64,000 nt of DNA from UBA9160 sp035489755 (lineage in GTDB: Bacteria > Myxococcota_A > UBA9160). Shown piece by piece: positions 32,498-41,346 of this stretch. The notes below the pieces were generated by a model. It worked only from the letters and a program-made list of their open reading frames with translations. It did not search any database and was not told the DNA's origin. Each line of letters begins with the position of its first letter. Position 1 is the stretch's first letter. The position numbers and the translations under genes were made by a program. Location of the stretch: assembly GCA_035489755.1 (NCBI GenBank), contig DATGZK010000093.1:56336-120335 (forward strand). Direction: 5' to 3'.

Positions 32498-34159
32498 TTA
32501 CGGCGTCGTCCCTCGCGATTTCTTTCCGAGCGCCCCTCCCGGATGCCGGGCGTGAAAGTCCTCACGCGTAAAGCCACGGCCCCGCTCGAGCAGGGCGGCG
32601 AGCGCAGCGAGCACCATTGCCTGGGCCGCCACGCTTGCCCGGGGGGCGAGGCCCAAGCTCCCACCCTCACGGGCGACTCCCGCGTCGAGAACCGCCTCCG
32701 CCTGGCGCGTCAGGTAGGAGCTCAGGTTCCCCGTGACAGCGATGATCCGAGCGCCGAGGGCGCGGGCGACATCGATCGCGGCGTGAAGCTCCTCTGTCTC
32801 GCCGCTCGCACTCACCGCGATCACGATGTCACCTTGCACGATCTGACCCGAGGAGCCGTGCACGGACTCGTTCGCGTCGTAAAAGTTGGCCGGGGTTCCC
32901 GTCGACGCGAGAAGTGCCGCGCCATAGCGCGCCACGTGCCCGGCTTTGCCGACACCCGTCACGTGCACACGTCCCCCGCGCGCCTCGGACTCCCGCACGA
33001 TGCGCGCCGCCTGCTGATAGGCCGCACCCTTGCTGCGCTGGCTCAGCGCAGCAAGCTCTTCGGCTGCGGCTTCGAGGATCTCGAGCGCCTCTCGGCCAAC
33101 CTCGGATTCTTTGGGAGATCGTCGGGCAGAGCTCGAGTCCGACACTCTTCTAGGTCGCGGAAGGGGAGCCAGCGCGAGCGGCGGTCCGTCCCAGAACTCG
33201 AGGACGTGCGCGCGCGCCGCCGCGGGATCGTCGGGGAAGGCTCCGAGCTTCTCCACGCATGCCGCTCCGCAGGCATTGGCGAGTCGACCCGCCTCGGCCA
33301 GCGCGAGCCCGTAGCGCAACCCGGCGAGCAGGCCCCCGAGGAAGGCGTCGCCTGCGCCGGTCGTGTCGACGGCCTTGACCCGCCGCCCAGCGACCCAGCC
33401 TTCATAGCTGTCGGAAGCGATGGCACAGCCTTTTTCGCCGTCGGTCACGACGACGATCCCCGGGCCAAAGCGCTGCCGGAGAGTGCGCGCGAGCTTTAGC
33501 GCATCGTCGCCAGCCTCCGGAGCGAGCTCGCGCGCCGCGACCTTCGAGGGCTTGAGGAGCGCTGCGCCGCGCAAAAGCGCGTGGAGCTGCGACTCGTCTC
33601 CCAAACCGGGCACGGCGTCCGCAGGCGGGACGTCGAGGTCGAGAGCCACCGAGACGCCTGCCTTTTGGGCGATGGACACGGCCTCAAGGGCCGCCGCGAG
33701 GGGGAGCTGGGAGACTTCGGTGCTGAGCCAGCGCGCGCGCTGGATGAACCCGGCGTGATGCTCGCGCACGTGCTCCGCGGTCGTCTCCGACGTGGCGCCT
33801 GGCGCCATGTAGATCGCGCGCCCGCCAGAGTCGTCGACGAAGATCTCCGCCGCGCTGCTCGCCGATCCATCGAGCACGAGCTGGTGCTCGATGCCTGTGC
33901 GATCCATGGCCGCGCGCAAGAAACGTCCGTGGGGATCGTCGGCCTGCTTGCCAAAGATCCCGACGCGCAGGCCGAGAGCGGCAGCCCAGCCGAGGTGGTT
34001 TAGGACAACGCCGCCGACGAAGGCATGAGAGCGCGCGCCGTCTTCGAAGGGCCGCAGGATGGCTTTCTCATCCGGGCCGAGAATGCGCGGACTCCGGTAG
34101 AGCTCGTCCACGACCATGCTCCCGATCCCCGCGATATCGAGCCGGGCGCCGCGACTCAC
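32498..34159 (-). CDS. Bifunctional PfkB sugar kinase - SIS sugar-phosphate isomerase fusion
   Basis: 553 residues from GTG 34159 in a GTGA overlap with the aldolase gene. Residues 1-325 are a PfkB/ribokinase fold: GGVVLNHLGWAAALG near the start, LLKPSKVAARELA, and the catalytic DTTGAGDAF at 265-273. After a Ser/Pro linker, residues 350-553 are a SIS domain close to arabinose-5-phosphate isomerase KdsD: GVGKAGHVA, ASTGTPANFYDANESVHG, SASGETEEL and the C-terminal FHARHPGGALGK, but without CBS domains. One chain could phosphorylate a sugar and isomerise the product. The true substrate is unknown. Confidence 0.88.
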   Translation of the reverse strand: MSRGARLDIAGIGSMVVDELYRSPRILGPDEKAILRPFEDGARSHAFVGGVVLNHLGWAAALGLRVGIFGKQADDPHGRFLRAAMDRTGIEHQLVLDGSASSAAEIFVDDSGGRAIYMAPGATSETTAEHVREHHAGFIQRARWLSTEVSQLPLAAALEAVSIAQKAGVSVALDLDVPPADAVPGLGDESQLHALLRGAALLKPSKVAARELAPEAGDDALKLARTLRQRFGPGIVVVTDGEKGCAIASDSYEGWVAGRRVKAVDTTGAGDAFLGGLLAGLRYGLALAEAGRLANACGAACVEKLGAFPDDPAAARAHVLEFWDGPPLALAPLPRPRRVSDSSSARRSPKESEVGREALEILEAAAEELAALSQRSKGAAYQQAARIVRESEARGGRVHVTGVGKAGHVARYGAALLASTGTPANFYDANESVHGSSGQIVQGDIVIAVSASGETEELHAAIDVARALGARIIAVTGNLSSYLTRQAEAVLDAGVAREGGSLGLAPRASVAAQAMVLAALAALLERGRGFTREDFHARHPGGALGKKSRGTTP

Positions 34160-35274
34160 GCGAAGCTCCCCCCGCTCTCGTCGACCGGTGCGCGCGTCAC
34201 CCAAGGCGGGCCAATGCGCTCGCGCGAGAGGGCACGCACATGCAGAAACGCCTCGTCGAAGCGCTCGGCGTCGGGCCGCGCAAGGCTCGGTGTCCCGGGT
34301 GCTACCGCATCCGAGGTGATGACACCGAGCGTTTGGAGCGCCCGCTTAAGGCACGCGATGCTGCGCCGTCCGCCGGCAGCGCGCGTTCCCACCCGAAACG
34401 CCTCGAGCACCTCGCGCACGGCCTCCATGCGCTCGCGGTCGCCGGCACGGCAGACCTGCCACGCGCGGGCCCACTCGCGGGGCAGCGCGTTCGCGGGACC
34501 CGCCACGACGCCGCTCGGCACGCCGCCGCGCATGCGCCAGCGATTCCAGCGCTCGACGAGCCCGCCCACAGCGCCTGTGGCCGGGCGGAAGAGCTCAAAG
34601 ATCAGCATCGCATCGCCGACGTAGATCGCGAACTCTCCGCGTTCGCGAAAATGCGCCGCGGCCTTGGTGTAGTTGCCGAGCACTTTGCGCGGCGCCGAGA
34701 CCTTGATGCCGCGCACAAAGTCGAGGCGCGAGAGCGCCTTGACCTGCCGTGTGCGGATGTGGGGGACCTTCGGGTTTACGGCAATGTCCGCATTGTCGTA
34801 GAGGTAGATGGGAATGCGGCGCGAGCGCGCGTCGAGAAGGTCCGCCACCTCCCGTGCCACGAAACGCACCGGATCGGCGAGGCCACGGATGGAAAGCGGC
34901 GCGAGCACAGCCGCCTCGACCCCGGGATTTGCGACTGCGAAGTCCAGATTCTCGAGGGTCTCTTCGGGCGATGAGGCGGTGACCCCCGCCCAGACCTCGA
35001 CCGCATGGCTCACCCCGTGCCCGAGGGCGGCGTTTGCCTTCGCAACCTCCTCCGCGCAGACCTGGACGACGCGGCGACAAAGGGCCGCGGGCAGGTGGTC
35101 CCATTCGCCTGTTGTCCCGGCCGCGAAGATGACGTCTGCTCCGTAGCCGTCCTGGATCACGTGGCGCACGAGGGCGCGCTGGTCCGCCTCGACGAGCTCG
35201 CCGCCGGGATCGAGCACTGTGACGAGCGGAACCGAGAGCCCCTGGCGGGGCCGAGTGTCCTCCACGCTGCGCAG
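34156..35274 (-). CDS. DapA-family (DHDPS/NAL) aldolase-like protein
   Basis: TIM-barrel Schiff-base aldolase. The motif GTTGEWDHLP matches the GTTGE loop, YLYDNAD supplies the catalytic Tyr region, and RGIKVSAP carries the Schiff-base Lys. CTG 35274, eight bases after AAGGAG, gives a 372-residue product beginning MRSVEDTRPRQG. TTG 35316 and GTG 35265 are alternatives with poorer ribosome sites. A C-terminal extension of about 80 residues (ending ESGGSFA) is longer than in standard DapA. It is coupled to the kinase-isomerase gene, which argues for a 2-keto sugar-acid pathway rather than lysine synthesis. Confidence 0.82.
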   Translation of the reverse strand: MRSVEDTRPRQGLSVPLVTVLDPGGELVEADQRALVRHVIQDGYGADVIFAAGTTGEWDHLPAALCRRVVQVCAEEVAKANAALGHGVSHAVEVWAGVTASSPEETLENLDFAVANPGVEAAVLAPLSIRGLADPVRFVAREVADLLDARSRRIPIYLYDNADIAVNPKVPHIRTRQVKALSRLDFVRGIKVSAPRKVLGNYTKAAAHFRERGEFAIYVGDAMLIFELFRPATGAVGGLVERWNRWRMRGGVPSGVVAGPANALPREWARAWQVCRAGDRERMEAVREVLEAFRVGTRAAGGRRSIACLKRALQTLGVITSDAVAPGTPSLARPDAERFDEAFLHVRALSRERIGPPWVTRAPVDESGGSFA

Positions 35275-35429
35275 GGCGCGAACTCCTTCCGGGGGCTGCC
35301 GGGAGAGTGTAGGCAAGGATCCGGCAGAGCGGTTCCTGTGCCCCGCAGGCGCAGCTGCCTTCCGGAAAGAACTGAGGGGGGTGCGGCCGCAAGGAGCGGG
35401 AGATAGAAATCGGCGGGGAGGCGGCCCTC

Positions 35430-36734
35430 CTAGCGCCGGGTGGCTCCGGCAAGCGTCCCAGCTCCTGCATAGCGGGCTCGCCCGCCAAGCTCTTCTTCGA
35501 TTCGGAGCAGGCGGTTGTACTTACACACGCGGTCGGTGCGGCAGAGAGATCCCGTCTTGATCTGACCGGCTCCGGTGGCGACCGCAAGATCGGCGATGGT
35601 CGTGTCTTCGGTCTCCCCCGAGCGGTGCGACACAACCTGTGCGTAGCCTGCCTCACGCGCGAGGCGCATCGTTTCGAGCGTCTCGGAGAGTGTCCCGATC
35701 TGGTTCAGCTTCACGAGGATCGCGTTCGCAACGCCAAGCTCGATCCCCCGGCGCAAGATCACGGGGTTCGTGACGAAGATGTCGTCGCCCACAAGCTGCA
35801 CCTTCTTCCCGAGCGCGCGGCTCATCCCTCCCCATCCCTCCCAGTCGTCCTCCGCAAGGCCGTCCTCGATGGAGACGATGGGGTAGCGACCTACCCAGTC
35901 CTCCCAAAAGGCGATCATCTCCTCCGGGCTTTTGCGCGCGCCTTCGCCCTCGAGGACGTAGACGCCCCCTTCGAAGAATTCGCTTGCAGCGGGGTCGAGG
36001 GCGATAAAGAAGTCCTCCCCAGGCCGATAGCCCGCTCGCTCGATCGCGCGCAAGATGAGCTCGATCGCTTCACGGTTGCTCTTCAAGTCCGGTGCGAAGC
36101 CGCCCTCGTCCCCCACCGCGGTCCCGAGGCCCTTTTCATGGAGGACGGTGCGGAGTACCGCAAAGACCTCTGCACCCCAGCGGAGCGCCTCCGTGAAGGT
36201 CGGCGCGCCCAGCGGAAAGAGCATGAACTCCTGGAAGTCCACGTTGTTGTCCGCATGGGCGCCGCCGTTCAAGACGTTCATCATCGGGGTGGGGAGGAGG
36301 TGGGCGCCGCCGCCGCCAATAAAGCGGTAGAGGGGCTGGCCGCCCGCGACCGCCGCCGCGTGGGCGGCCGCAAGCGAAACCCCGAGCAGGGCGTTCGCGC
36401 CGAGGCGGGATTTGGTCTCGGTGCCGTCGAGGGCAACCAGCGCGCGGTCGAGCTCTCGCTGATGTTCCATCGTTCCAAGAGCAAACCCTGCGATCGCGTT
36501 CGCAATCTCTCCATTCACGTGGCCGACAGCACGCAGCACACCTTTGCCCCCGAAGCGCTTCGGGTCGCGATCGCGAAGCTCGAGGGCCTCCCGTGAGCCC
36601 GTCGACGCACCGGAGGGAACGGCCGCACGGCCCGCGGCTCCCAGCGAGGTCACGACATCCACCTCAAGCGTCGGATTGCCACGCGAGTCCAGGATCTCCC
36701 GTGCGTGGATCTTTGAGATGGTGACTTCGCTCAT
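35430..36734 (-). CDS. eno: Enolase
   Basis: 434 residues, full length. Interconverts 2-phosphoglycerate and phosphoenolpyruvate, cytoplasmic. Signatures: REILDSRGNPTLEVDV at the N-terminus, PSGASTGSREALELRD, NGGAHADNNVDFQEF (active-site His), VGDEGGFAPD (Glu), the Mg ligands in IALDPAASEFF, SIEDGLAEDDW and VGDDIFVTN, and VKLNQIGTLSE with the catalytic Lys. HRSGETEDTTIADLAV is also intact. It is oriented leftward with its own start, about 115 bases from the aldolase gene. Confidence 0.98.
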   Translation of the reverse strand: MSEVTISKIHAREILDSRGNPTLEVDVVTSLGAAGRAAVPSGASTGSREALELRDRDPKRFGGKGVLRAVGHVNGEIANAIAGFALGTMEHQRELDRALVALDGTETKSRLGANALLGVSLAAAHAAAVAGGQPLYRFIGGGGAHLLPTPMMNVLNGGAHADNNVDFQEFMLFPLGAPTFTEALRWGAEVFAVLRTVLHEKGLGTAVGDEGGFAPDLKSNREAIELILRAIERAGYRPGEDFFIALDPAASEFFEGGVYVLEGEGARKSPEEMIAFWEDWVGRYPIVSIEDGLAEDDWEGWGGMSRALGKKVQLVGDDIFVTNPVILRRGIELGVANAILVKLNQIGTLSETLETMRLAREAGYAQVVSHRSGETEDTTIADLAVATGAGQIKTGSLCRTDRVCKYNRLLRIEEELGGRARYAGAGTLAGATRR

Positions 36735-36798
36735 GGCGGATCCTGCGCCTCCTCCTCGGAAGAAGCGAGGCTAGCAGGGCCGCAGCCCGCGTGGGGTT

Positions 36799-37680
36799 TT
36801 ACGAAAGGGCCGAGGCAGCTCCGCTGCGCGCGAGCTCGCGGCGCAGCTCCCGGGCGGTGCGGGTCGAACCGTCCGGGCTCCAGCCCGGCGGCTGAAGGAG
36901 ATAGCTTGCTGCCTCGCGCAAGGACCGGGCGCGAAGCGCCGCGCGCAGCATGGCGGCCCACTCATGGAAGGCGATCCGGATGGGATCGAAGCTGTGGATG
37001 TTCTTCGTGAGCCCGTAGCGGACCGGGGCTCTTTCCGGCTCGAACGTTCCGAAGATTCGATCCCATACGATGAGAATGCCGCCGTGGTTTCGATCGAGGT
37101 ACTCGACATTCGCGCCGTGGTGTACCCGGTGGTGCGAGGGCGTGTTGAAGATCCACTCCAAAGGACCCATCCGATCGATGAGCTCGGTGTGGATCCAGAA
37201 CTGATAGAGGAGGCTGATCGAGCTCATCGTGAGCACCATCCACGGACGAAATCCGGCGAGCGGCAAGAGGAGCCAGAAAGGCAGCATGGTGAACGGCGTC
37301 GTCCACGATTGGCGGAGTGCGGTGCTTAAGTTGAAGTGCTGGCTCGAGTGGTGGTTCTCGTGCGCCGCCCAGAGGATGCGCACCTCGTGCGAGGCGCGGT
37401 GCCAGCCGTAGTAGACAAGGTCTTCCGCGACGAAGAGCAGGAGCCAGGCCCAAGGGCCGGTTCCAAGCTCTAAGAATCGGTACTCGTAGGCGAGGAAGAA
37501 AGCGCCGAGCGTTGCACCCTTCATGGCAAGCGTGACGAGCACATTGCCGACGCCCATGGCGAGGCTCGCCGCCGTGTCACGCGCCTCGTACGAGCCTTTG
37601 CCGAGGCGCTGCACAAGGACGGCTTCCAAGACGAGGAGCACGAGGTAACCCGGCGCGGCGAGAATCGAGAGATCGGGCAT
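36799..37680 (-). CDS. Fatty acid hydroxylase / sterol desaturase family membrane protein
   Basis: 293 residues from ATG 37680; the open frame further upstream is noise inside tetR. Four to five TM helices and the three His boxes of the di-iron family: HRASHE, HENHHSSQHFN and HHRVHHG, plus a terminal IHSFDPIRIAFHEW. The layout (first helices MPDLSILAAPGYLVLLVLEA, then LAYEYRFLELG) is that of bacterial alkylglycerol-monooxygenase-like proteins. The product probably hydroxylates or desaturates a lipid in the inner membrane. It lies eight bases after tetR, so the TetR protein is its likely regulator. Confidence 0.88.
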   Translation of the reverse strand: MPDLSILAAPGYLVLLVLEAVLVQRLGKGSYEARDTAASLAMGVGNVLVTLAMKGATLGAFFLAYEYRFLELGTGPWAWLLLFVAEDLVYYGWHRASHEVRILWAAHENHHSSQHFNLSTALRQSWTTPFTMLPFWLLLPLAGFRPWMVLTMSSISLLYQFWIHTELIDRMGPLEWIFNTPSHHRVHHGANVEYLDRNHGGILIVWDRIFGTFEPERAPVRYGLTKNIHSFDPIRIAFHEWAAMLRAALRARSLREAASYLLQPPGWSPDGSTRTARELRRELARSGAASALS

Positions 37681-37688
37681 CGCCTTCC

Positions 37689-38351
37689 CTACGCCCGTGC
37701 GCGGCCGAGTCTCTCGCCGCCCGAGAGCTCCGCCTTCGCGATCCGCTTTAGCCGGAAAAGAGCGAAGCGCGCGCCCGCTTCGTGCGGCTCGACGAGCTGC
37801 GCGACCGCCATCCCTTGGAGGGCATCGAGCACGAGGGCAAGCAGACCTGTGAACTCTTCTTCCCTCGGTGGGGCGACGGGGAAGTAGGCGCGGGCAAGCT
37901 CGGTCACCCTTGCGCGGTGGCTTGAAGCAACCTTCGCGAGCTGCTCGCGGAGCTCGTTGTCCGTGCGGCCGGCGACAAAGAGCTCCAGCACCGCCGCAAG
38001 GCGCGGGTCCTGAAAGGTCTCCCAAAGGAGATCCACCGCCGCACTGACACGGTCCGTGCCTGGTGCAAGATTTGCGAACGCCTTCTCATAGTCCGCTGTG
38101 AGCCCCGCATACAGATGCTCGACAGCGGCGGCCACGAGGGCTGCGCGGGTTCGGAAATGGTGGAGCTGCGCTCCCCGGGAGACGCCGGCCCGTTCGGCCA
38201 CGGCCGTCGTGGTGGTGCCGGCGTAACCCCGCTCGACGAGACAACCGAGAGCCGCATCGAGCACACGAACCCGCATTTGCGCAGTTCTTTCGTCCTGGGT
38301 GCGACGCCGCGGCTTGGAGCTCTTCGCTTCCATCCTATATAAGGAATACAT
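37689..38351 (-). CDS. TetR-family transcriptional regulator
   Basis: 220 residues from ATG 38351; ATG 38333 (MEAKSSKPRRR) is equally possible. N-terminal HTH: RVLDAALGCLVERGYAGTTTTAVAERAGVSRGAQLHHFRTRAAL. The C-terminal ligand domain is helical and ends in basic residues. It is co-directional with and eight bases before the lipid hydroxylase gene. The dyad-like TCCTATATAAGGA between the two candidate ATGs may be an operator. Confidence 0.9.
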   Translation of the reverse strand: MYSLYRMEAKSSKPRRRTQDERTAQMRVRVLDAALGCLVERGYAGTTTTAVAERAGVSRGAQLHHFRTRAALVAAAVEHLYAGLTADYEKAFANLAPGTDRVSAAVDLLWETFQDPRLAAVLELFVAGRTDNELREQLAKVASSHRARVTELARAYFPVAPPREEEFTGLLALVLDALQGMAVAQLVEPHEAGARFALFRLKRIAKAELSGGERLGRARA

Positions 38352-38357
38352 GGGAAC

Positions 38358-38381
38358 AAAAAACAGTCAAGACTGATTTTT
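38358..38381 (-). terminator. Terminator after the btuD-type gene
   Basis: CAGTC-AA-GACTG palindrome (38364-38375) flanked by an A-run on the left and a T-run on the right. Read leftward it gives a stem extended by A-T pairs followed by six T, overlapping the stop codon of the ABC ATPase gene. It separates the cobalamin operon from tetR and could work in both directions. Confidence 0.7.
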
Positions 38382-39206
38382 ACTTCTGTGCTCATCGGGT
38401 ACTCGCACCTGCGACTCGCCACCCCTGGCGTCTCCCTCCGGCAGTACGAGGGGTGTTCCGTCAGGCGCATGAAAGACCGTCGCCTTGATGCCAAAGGCCG
38501 CGGCAAGGTGGGAGGGGGTGAGCACCTCCGCGGGAATCCCCGCGGCGAGGACCCGACCGGCACAGAGGAGCGCCAGCCGATCGCAAAAACGCGCTGCGAG
38601 ACCGAGGTCGTGGGAGACCACGAGCACGGCTCCGCCAGCGCGGGCCAGCCCGCGCACCAGGCGGAGGACATGCACACGATGACGCAGGTCCAGAAAAGCC
38701 GTCGGCTCATCGAGCAGCAGGATCGGCGTCGCCTGGACGAGACCGCGTGCGATGGCTACGAGCTGCTGCTCTCCCCCCGAGAGCTCGACGATGGAGCGTC
38801 GCGCGAGTTCACGGATCCCAACCTCTTCCATGGCACGATCGGCGAGCGCCACGTCCTCCCGGGACTCGAAGCCGAGGAGACCAAGGTGCGGCGCACGCCC
38901 CATGCGCACGATCTCCGCCGCCGGGAATGGGAAGGGGACCTCGGAGCGCTGGGGCACAAGGGCAATGCGCCGCGCGCGCTCCGCGCGCGAGAACTCCTCG
39001 AGCGGCCGGCCGAAGAGTCGAACCGCGCCGGCATCGGGAGCCAAGACGCCCGTCGCGATGCGCAGGAGCGAGGTCTTGCCCGCGCCGTTCGCGCCGAGAA
39101 GACCGAGAACCTCCCCGGCAAAGAGCGTGAGGTCGACGCCAGCGAGCACGGACCGGCCTCCGAGCCGCAGCGACACCGCCTCGAAGCCAAGAACGATCTC
39201 ATTCAT
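38367..39206 (-). CDS. ABC transporter ATPase, BtuD/FhuC type
   Basis: 279 residues; ATG overlaps the permease stop as ATGA. Walker A GANGAGKTS, Q-loop PQRSEVPF, signature LSGGEQQ, Walker B ILLLDEPTAFLD, switch His in VVSHD. The C-terminal region (AFGIKATVF) is typical of the siderophore/cobalamin class. Third gene of an SBP-permease-ATPase operon. Confidence 0.94.
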   Translation of the reverse strand: MNEIVLGFEAVSLRLGGRSVLAGVDLTLFAGEVLGLLGANGAGKTSLLRIATGVLAPDAGAVRLFGRPLEEFSRAERARRIALVPQRSEVPFPFPAAEIVRMGRAPHLGLLGFESREDVALADRAMEEVGIRELARRSIVELSGGEQQLVAIARGLVQATPILLLDEPTAFLDLRHRVHVLRLVRGLARAGGAVLVVSHDLGLAARFCDRLALLCAGRVLAAGIPAEVLTPSHLAAAFGIKATVFHAPDGTPLVLPEGDARGGESQVRVPDEHRSKNQS

Positions 39207-40249
39207 GGCAGGAGGCTTCTTCCCTGCTGCCGCCGCAGCAGGAAAAGAAAGAGGGGACCGCCCGCAAGAGCCGTGATCGCTCCGACGGGGAGCTCACCTC
39301 CCGCGAGCACCGTACGCGCAGCCGTGTCGCAGAGGATGAGGAAGATCGCGCCACCGAGGGCCGAAGCGGGCACCAGGAGACGGTGATCGGGACCGAGGAG
39401 GAGCCGAAGAAGGTGGGGGATGATGAGACCCACAAAGCCAATCAGTCCCGAGACCGACACGGCGGCGCCCACCATGAGGGAGGTCGCCGCGAGCAAAATG
39501 CGCTTCACGCGCTCAACGTCGACACCGAGCTGCGCCGCAGACTCTTCCCCGAGCGCGAGCAGATCGAGCCGGCGCGCCTGCGGCCAGACGAAGGCCAGCC
39601 CCGCAAGGAGAAAGAGCGCGACCAGGAGGGTCGCACTCTCACGCGCAGCCGAGAGGCTTCCAATCAACCAGAGGAAGATGCTGGTGCCCTCGGAGAGACC
39701 CGAGAGCGTAGCGACGAAGACGATGGCCGCCGACGCAATCGCGTTGAAGACAACGCCGGTGAGCAGGAGACTCGTGGAAGAAAGCCGCCCGCGCCCCCCG
39801 GCGACTGCGAAAAGGAGAAGCGCCGTCGCGATCGATCCCAGAAAGGCGGCGGGCGGGACGGCGGCGTAGCCGAGGCCGAGAGCTCCGCCGAAACCGAGGA
39901 CCACGATGCCGCCGAGCGCAGCGCCGCCTGAGACTCCGAGCACGAACGGGTCGGCAAGGGGATTGCGAAGCAGAGCCTGGAAGAGAACTCCCGAGACGGA
40001 GAGCGACGCGCCGACGATTCCGCCAAGGAGAAGCCGCGGGAGCCGGATCCGAAGCACGATGTCTGCGGCCGGCAGCGGCGCGCCCGAAGAGACGGAGCTT
40101 CCGAAGAGGATGCGCAGGACCTCGCTCGGAGGGAGCCAGGCCGGGCCGGCCATCAGCGCGAGAGTGCCGCACAAGAAAAGGAGAGCCAGGAGGAGAAGGA
40201 GAACGAGTGCCAGCCGACGCGGGGAGAGGGGTAACGCGCCGGCCTTCAC
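39203..40249 (-). CDS. ABC transporter permease, BtuC/FecCD type
   Basis: 348 residues from GTG 40249 (GTGA overlap with the binding-protein stop); the frame upstream is noise. About ten TM helices. Family motifs: RLPRLLLGGIVGASLSVSGV, ALLRNPLADPFVLGVSGGAALGG, LPVGAITALAGGPLFLFLLRR near the C-terminus. Imports cobalamin, haem or ferric siderophore; the adjoining binding protein favours cobalamin. Confidence 0.94.
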   Translation of the reverse strand: MKAGALPLSPRRLALVLLLLLALLFLCGTLALMAGPAWLPPSEVLRILFGSSVSSGAPLPAADIVLRIRLPRLLLGGIVGASLSVSGVLFQALLRNPLADPFVLGVSGGAALGGIVVLGFGGALGLGYAAVPPAAFLGSIATALLLFAVAGGRGRLSSTSLLLTGVVFNAIASAAIVFVATLSGLSEGTSIFLWLIGSLSAARESATLLVALFLLAGLAFVWPQARRLDLLALGEESAAQLGVDVERVKRILLAATSLMVGAAVSVSGLIGFVGLIIPHLLRLLLGPDHRLLVPASALGGAIFLILCDTAARTVLAGGELPVGAITALAGGPLFLFLLRRQQGRSLLP

Positions 40250-41154
40250 GGAGCGGACCGTGCAGCCCGTTCGTTCTCGGGCGGAGCGAGGGCATCTCCC
40301 AGTACGCGCAGCGCATGGTCGAGCTCGGGGCCCGGAAGCGTCGCCACCCCCGGTGCAAGCGATACCACCCGCCCTCGTTCGACCGCGGGAATCGACGGCC
40401 AGCGCGACCAGAACTCCCGTGGTGTTCCGGGCTCCGAAGAGGCATCCAAAATGACTTCCGGGCGAGCGGCCACCAGCCATTCGAGGGAGGCGCGCGGATA
40501 AGGCTCAGAGAACTCCGCGCCGAGGTTTTGCGCACCTGCGGATCGCATCATTTCGTCGATGAAGCTCCCGGCACCTACCACAAAGAGCGGCTCGCGCTGA
40601 AGCACGAGGACCGCGCGGGGTCGCGGGCGCCCTGCCGCCGCACGTTCGACCTCGGCGCGTGCCGCTTGGATTGCGGCGACTCGGGCTTGAGCCGCGGCCG
40701 CGTGACCCGTGCGCGCGCCAAGGGTCTCGATCGACGCCAGCACCTCCTCGAAGGTAAGGGGTGCAAGCGCGAGCACGGGCACGCCGAGGCTCTCAAGCTG
40801 CGCGCGAAAGTCACGCTGCGCAGCGCTCGGCACGAGCACCACAAGATCAGGCCGCAGCGTCACCACTGCCTCGAGGCTCGGATCGTAAAGTCCGCCGACG
40901 GTGGGAAGCGCTGCAAGGGCGGGCTGCTGCTGGGCGGAGAAGTCGTCGATCCCCACCAAAAGGTTGCCAGCGCCGAGCGCTACCAGAATGGCCGTGAGCG
41001 AAGGATTGAGGGATACGATTCGAGAAGGGCTGACCGCGCCAGGGGATTTTGCCGAGGGCGGAGCCGCGAAGCAGATCTGGCCCAGCGCGAGGAGTCCGAC
41101 AAGGACTCCTCCGCGTCGGAGTTGCCGCCAAGCTCGGCTCGGCGTAAGCCCCAT
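40246..41154 (-). CDS. Periplasmic binding protein, BtuF-like
   Basis: 302 residues from ATG 41154 (GGGGGAC upstream); ATG 41181 is in frame but adds only a Gly-rich lead. Signal peptide RRGGVLVGLLALGQICFA. Class III binding-protein fold: RIVSLNPSLTAILVALGAGNLLVGIDDFS, TVGGLYDPSLEAVVTLRPDLVV and the second-lobe FVVGAGSFIDEMMRSAGAQN. These are the BtuF/FepB-type motifs, with BtuF closest by eye. It heads the leftward uptake operon and is divergent from msrA. Confidence 0.9.
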   Translation of the reverse strand: MGLTPSRAWRQLRRGGVLVGLLALGQICFAAPPSAKSPGAVSPSRIVSLNPSLTAILVALGAGNLLVGIDDFSAQQQPALAALPTVGGLYDPSLEAVVTLRPDLVVLVPSAAQRDFRAQLESLGVPVLALAPLTFEEVLASIETLGARTGHAAAAQARVAAIQAARAEVERAAAGRPRPRAVLVLQREPLFVVGAGSFIDEMMRSAGAQNLGAEFSEPYPRASLEWLVAARPEVILDASSEPGTPREFWSRWPSIPAVERGRVVSLAPGVATLPGPELDHALRVLGDALAPPENERAARSAP

Positions 41155-41246
41155 GAGAGCGTCCCCCATCCCTAGACCCAACGAGTGGGCGGGGGGGAGG
41201 GGCCCCCAGCGCCCGCGGGTGAGAAGACGGAGCTTAGCCGGTGCGG

Positions 41247-41276
41247 CTGCGGGAGGGCCTCGCGGGGAGGCCGCAG
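41247..41276. other. Strong GC hairpin in the btuF/msrA divergent spacer
   Basis: CTGCGG (41247-41252) pairs with CCGCAG (41271-41276) around an inner CCTC/GAGG stem. It lies in the 192-base spacer between divergent btuF and msrA. It may be part of a leader RNA; no T-run follows on either strand. Confidence 0.5.
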
Positions 41277-41346
41277 GGCGAGAAGGGGAAACGGCTCCGT
41301 GGGATCGGCATCGAACGCAAGGCAGCTGGCCGAAGGGAGTCCTAGG

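Noticed and set aside
41155..41346. Cobalamin riboswitch before the btu-type operon
   Set aside because: No B12-box on the btu strand; the resemblance on the other strand is limited to GGGGAAAC and a hairpin.
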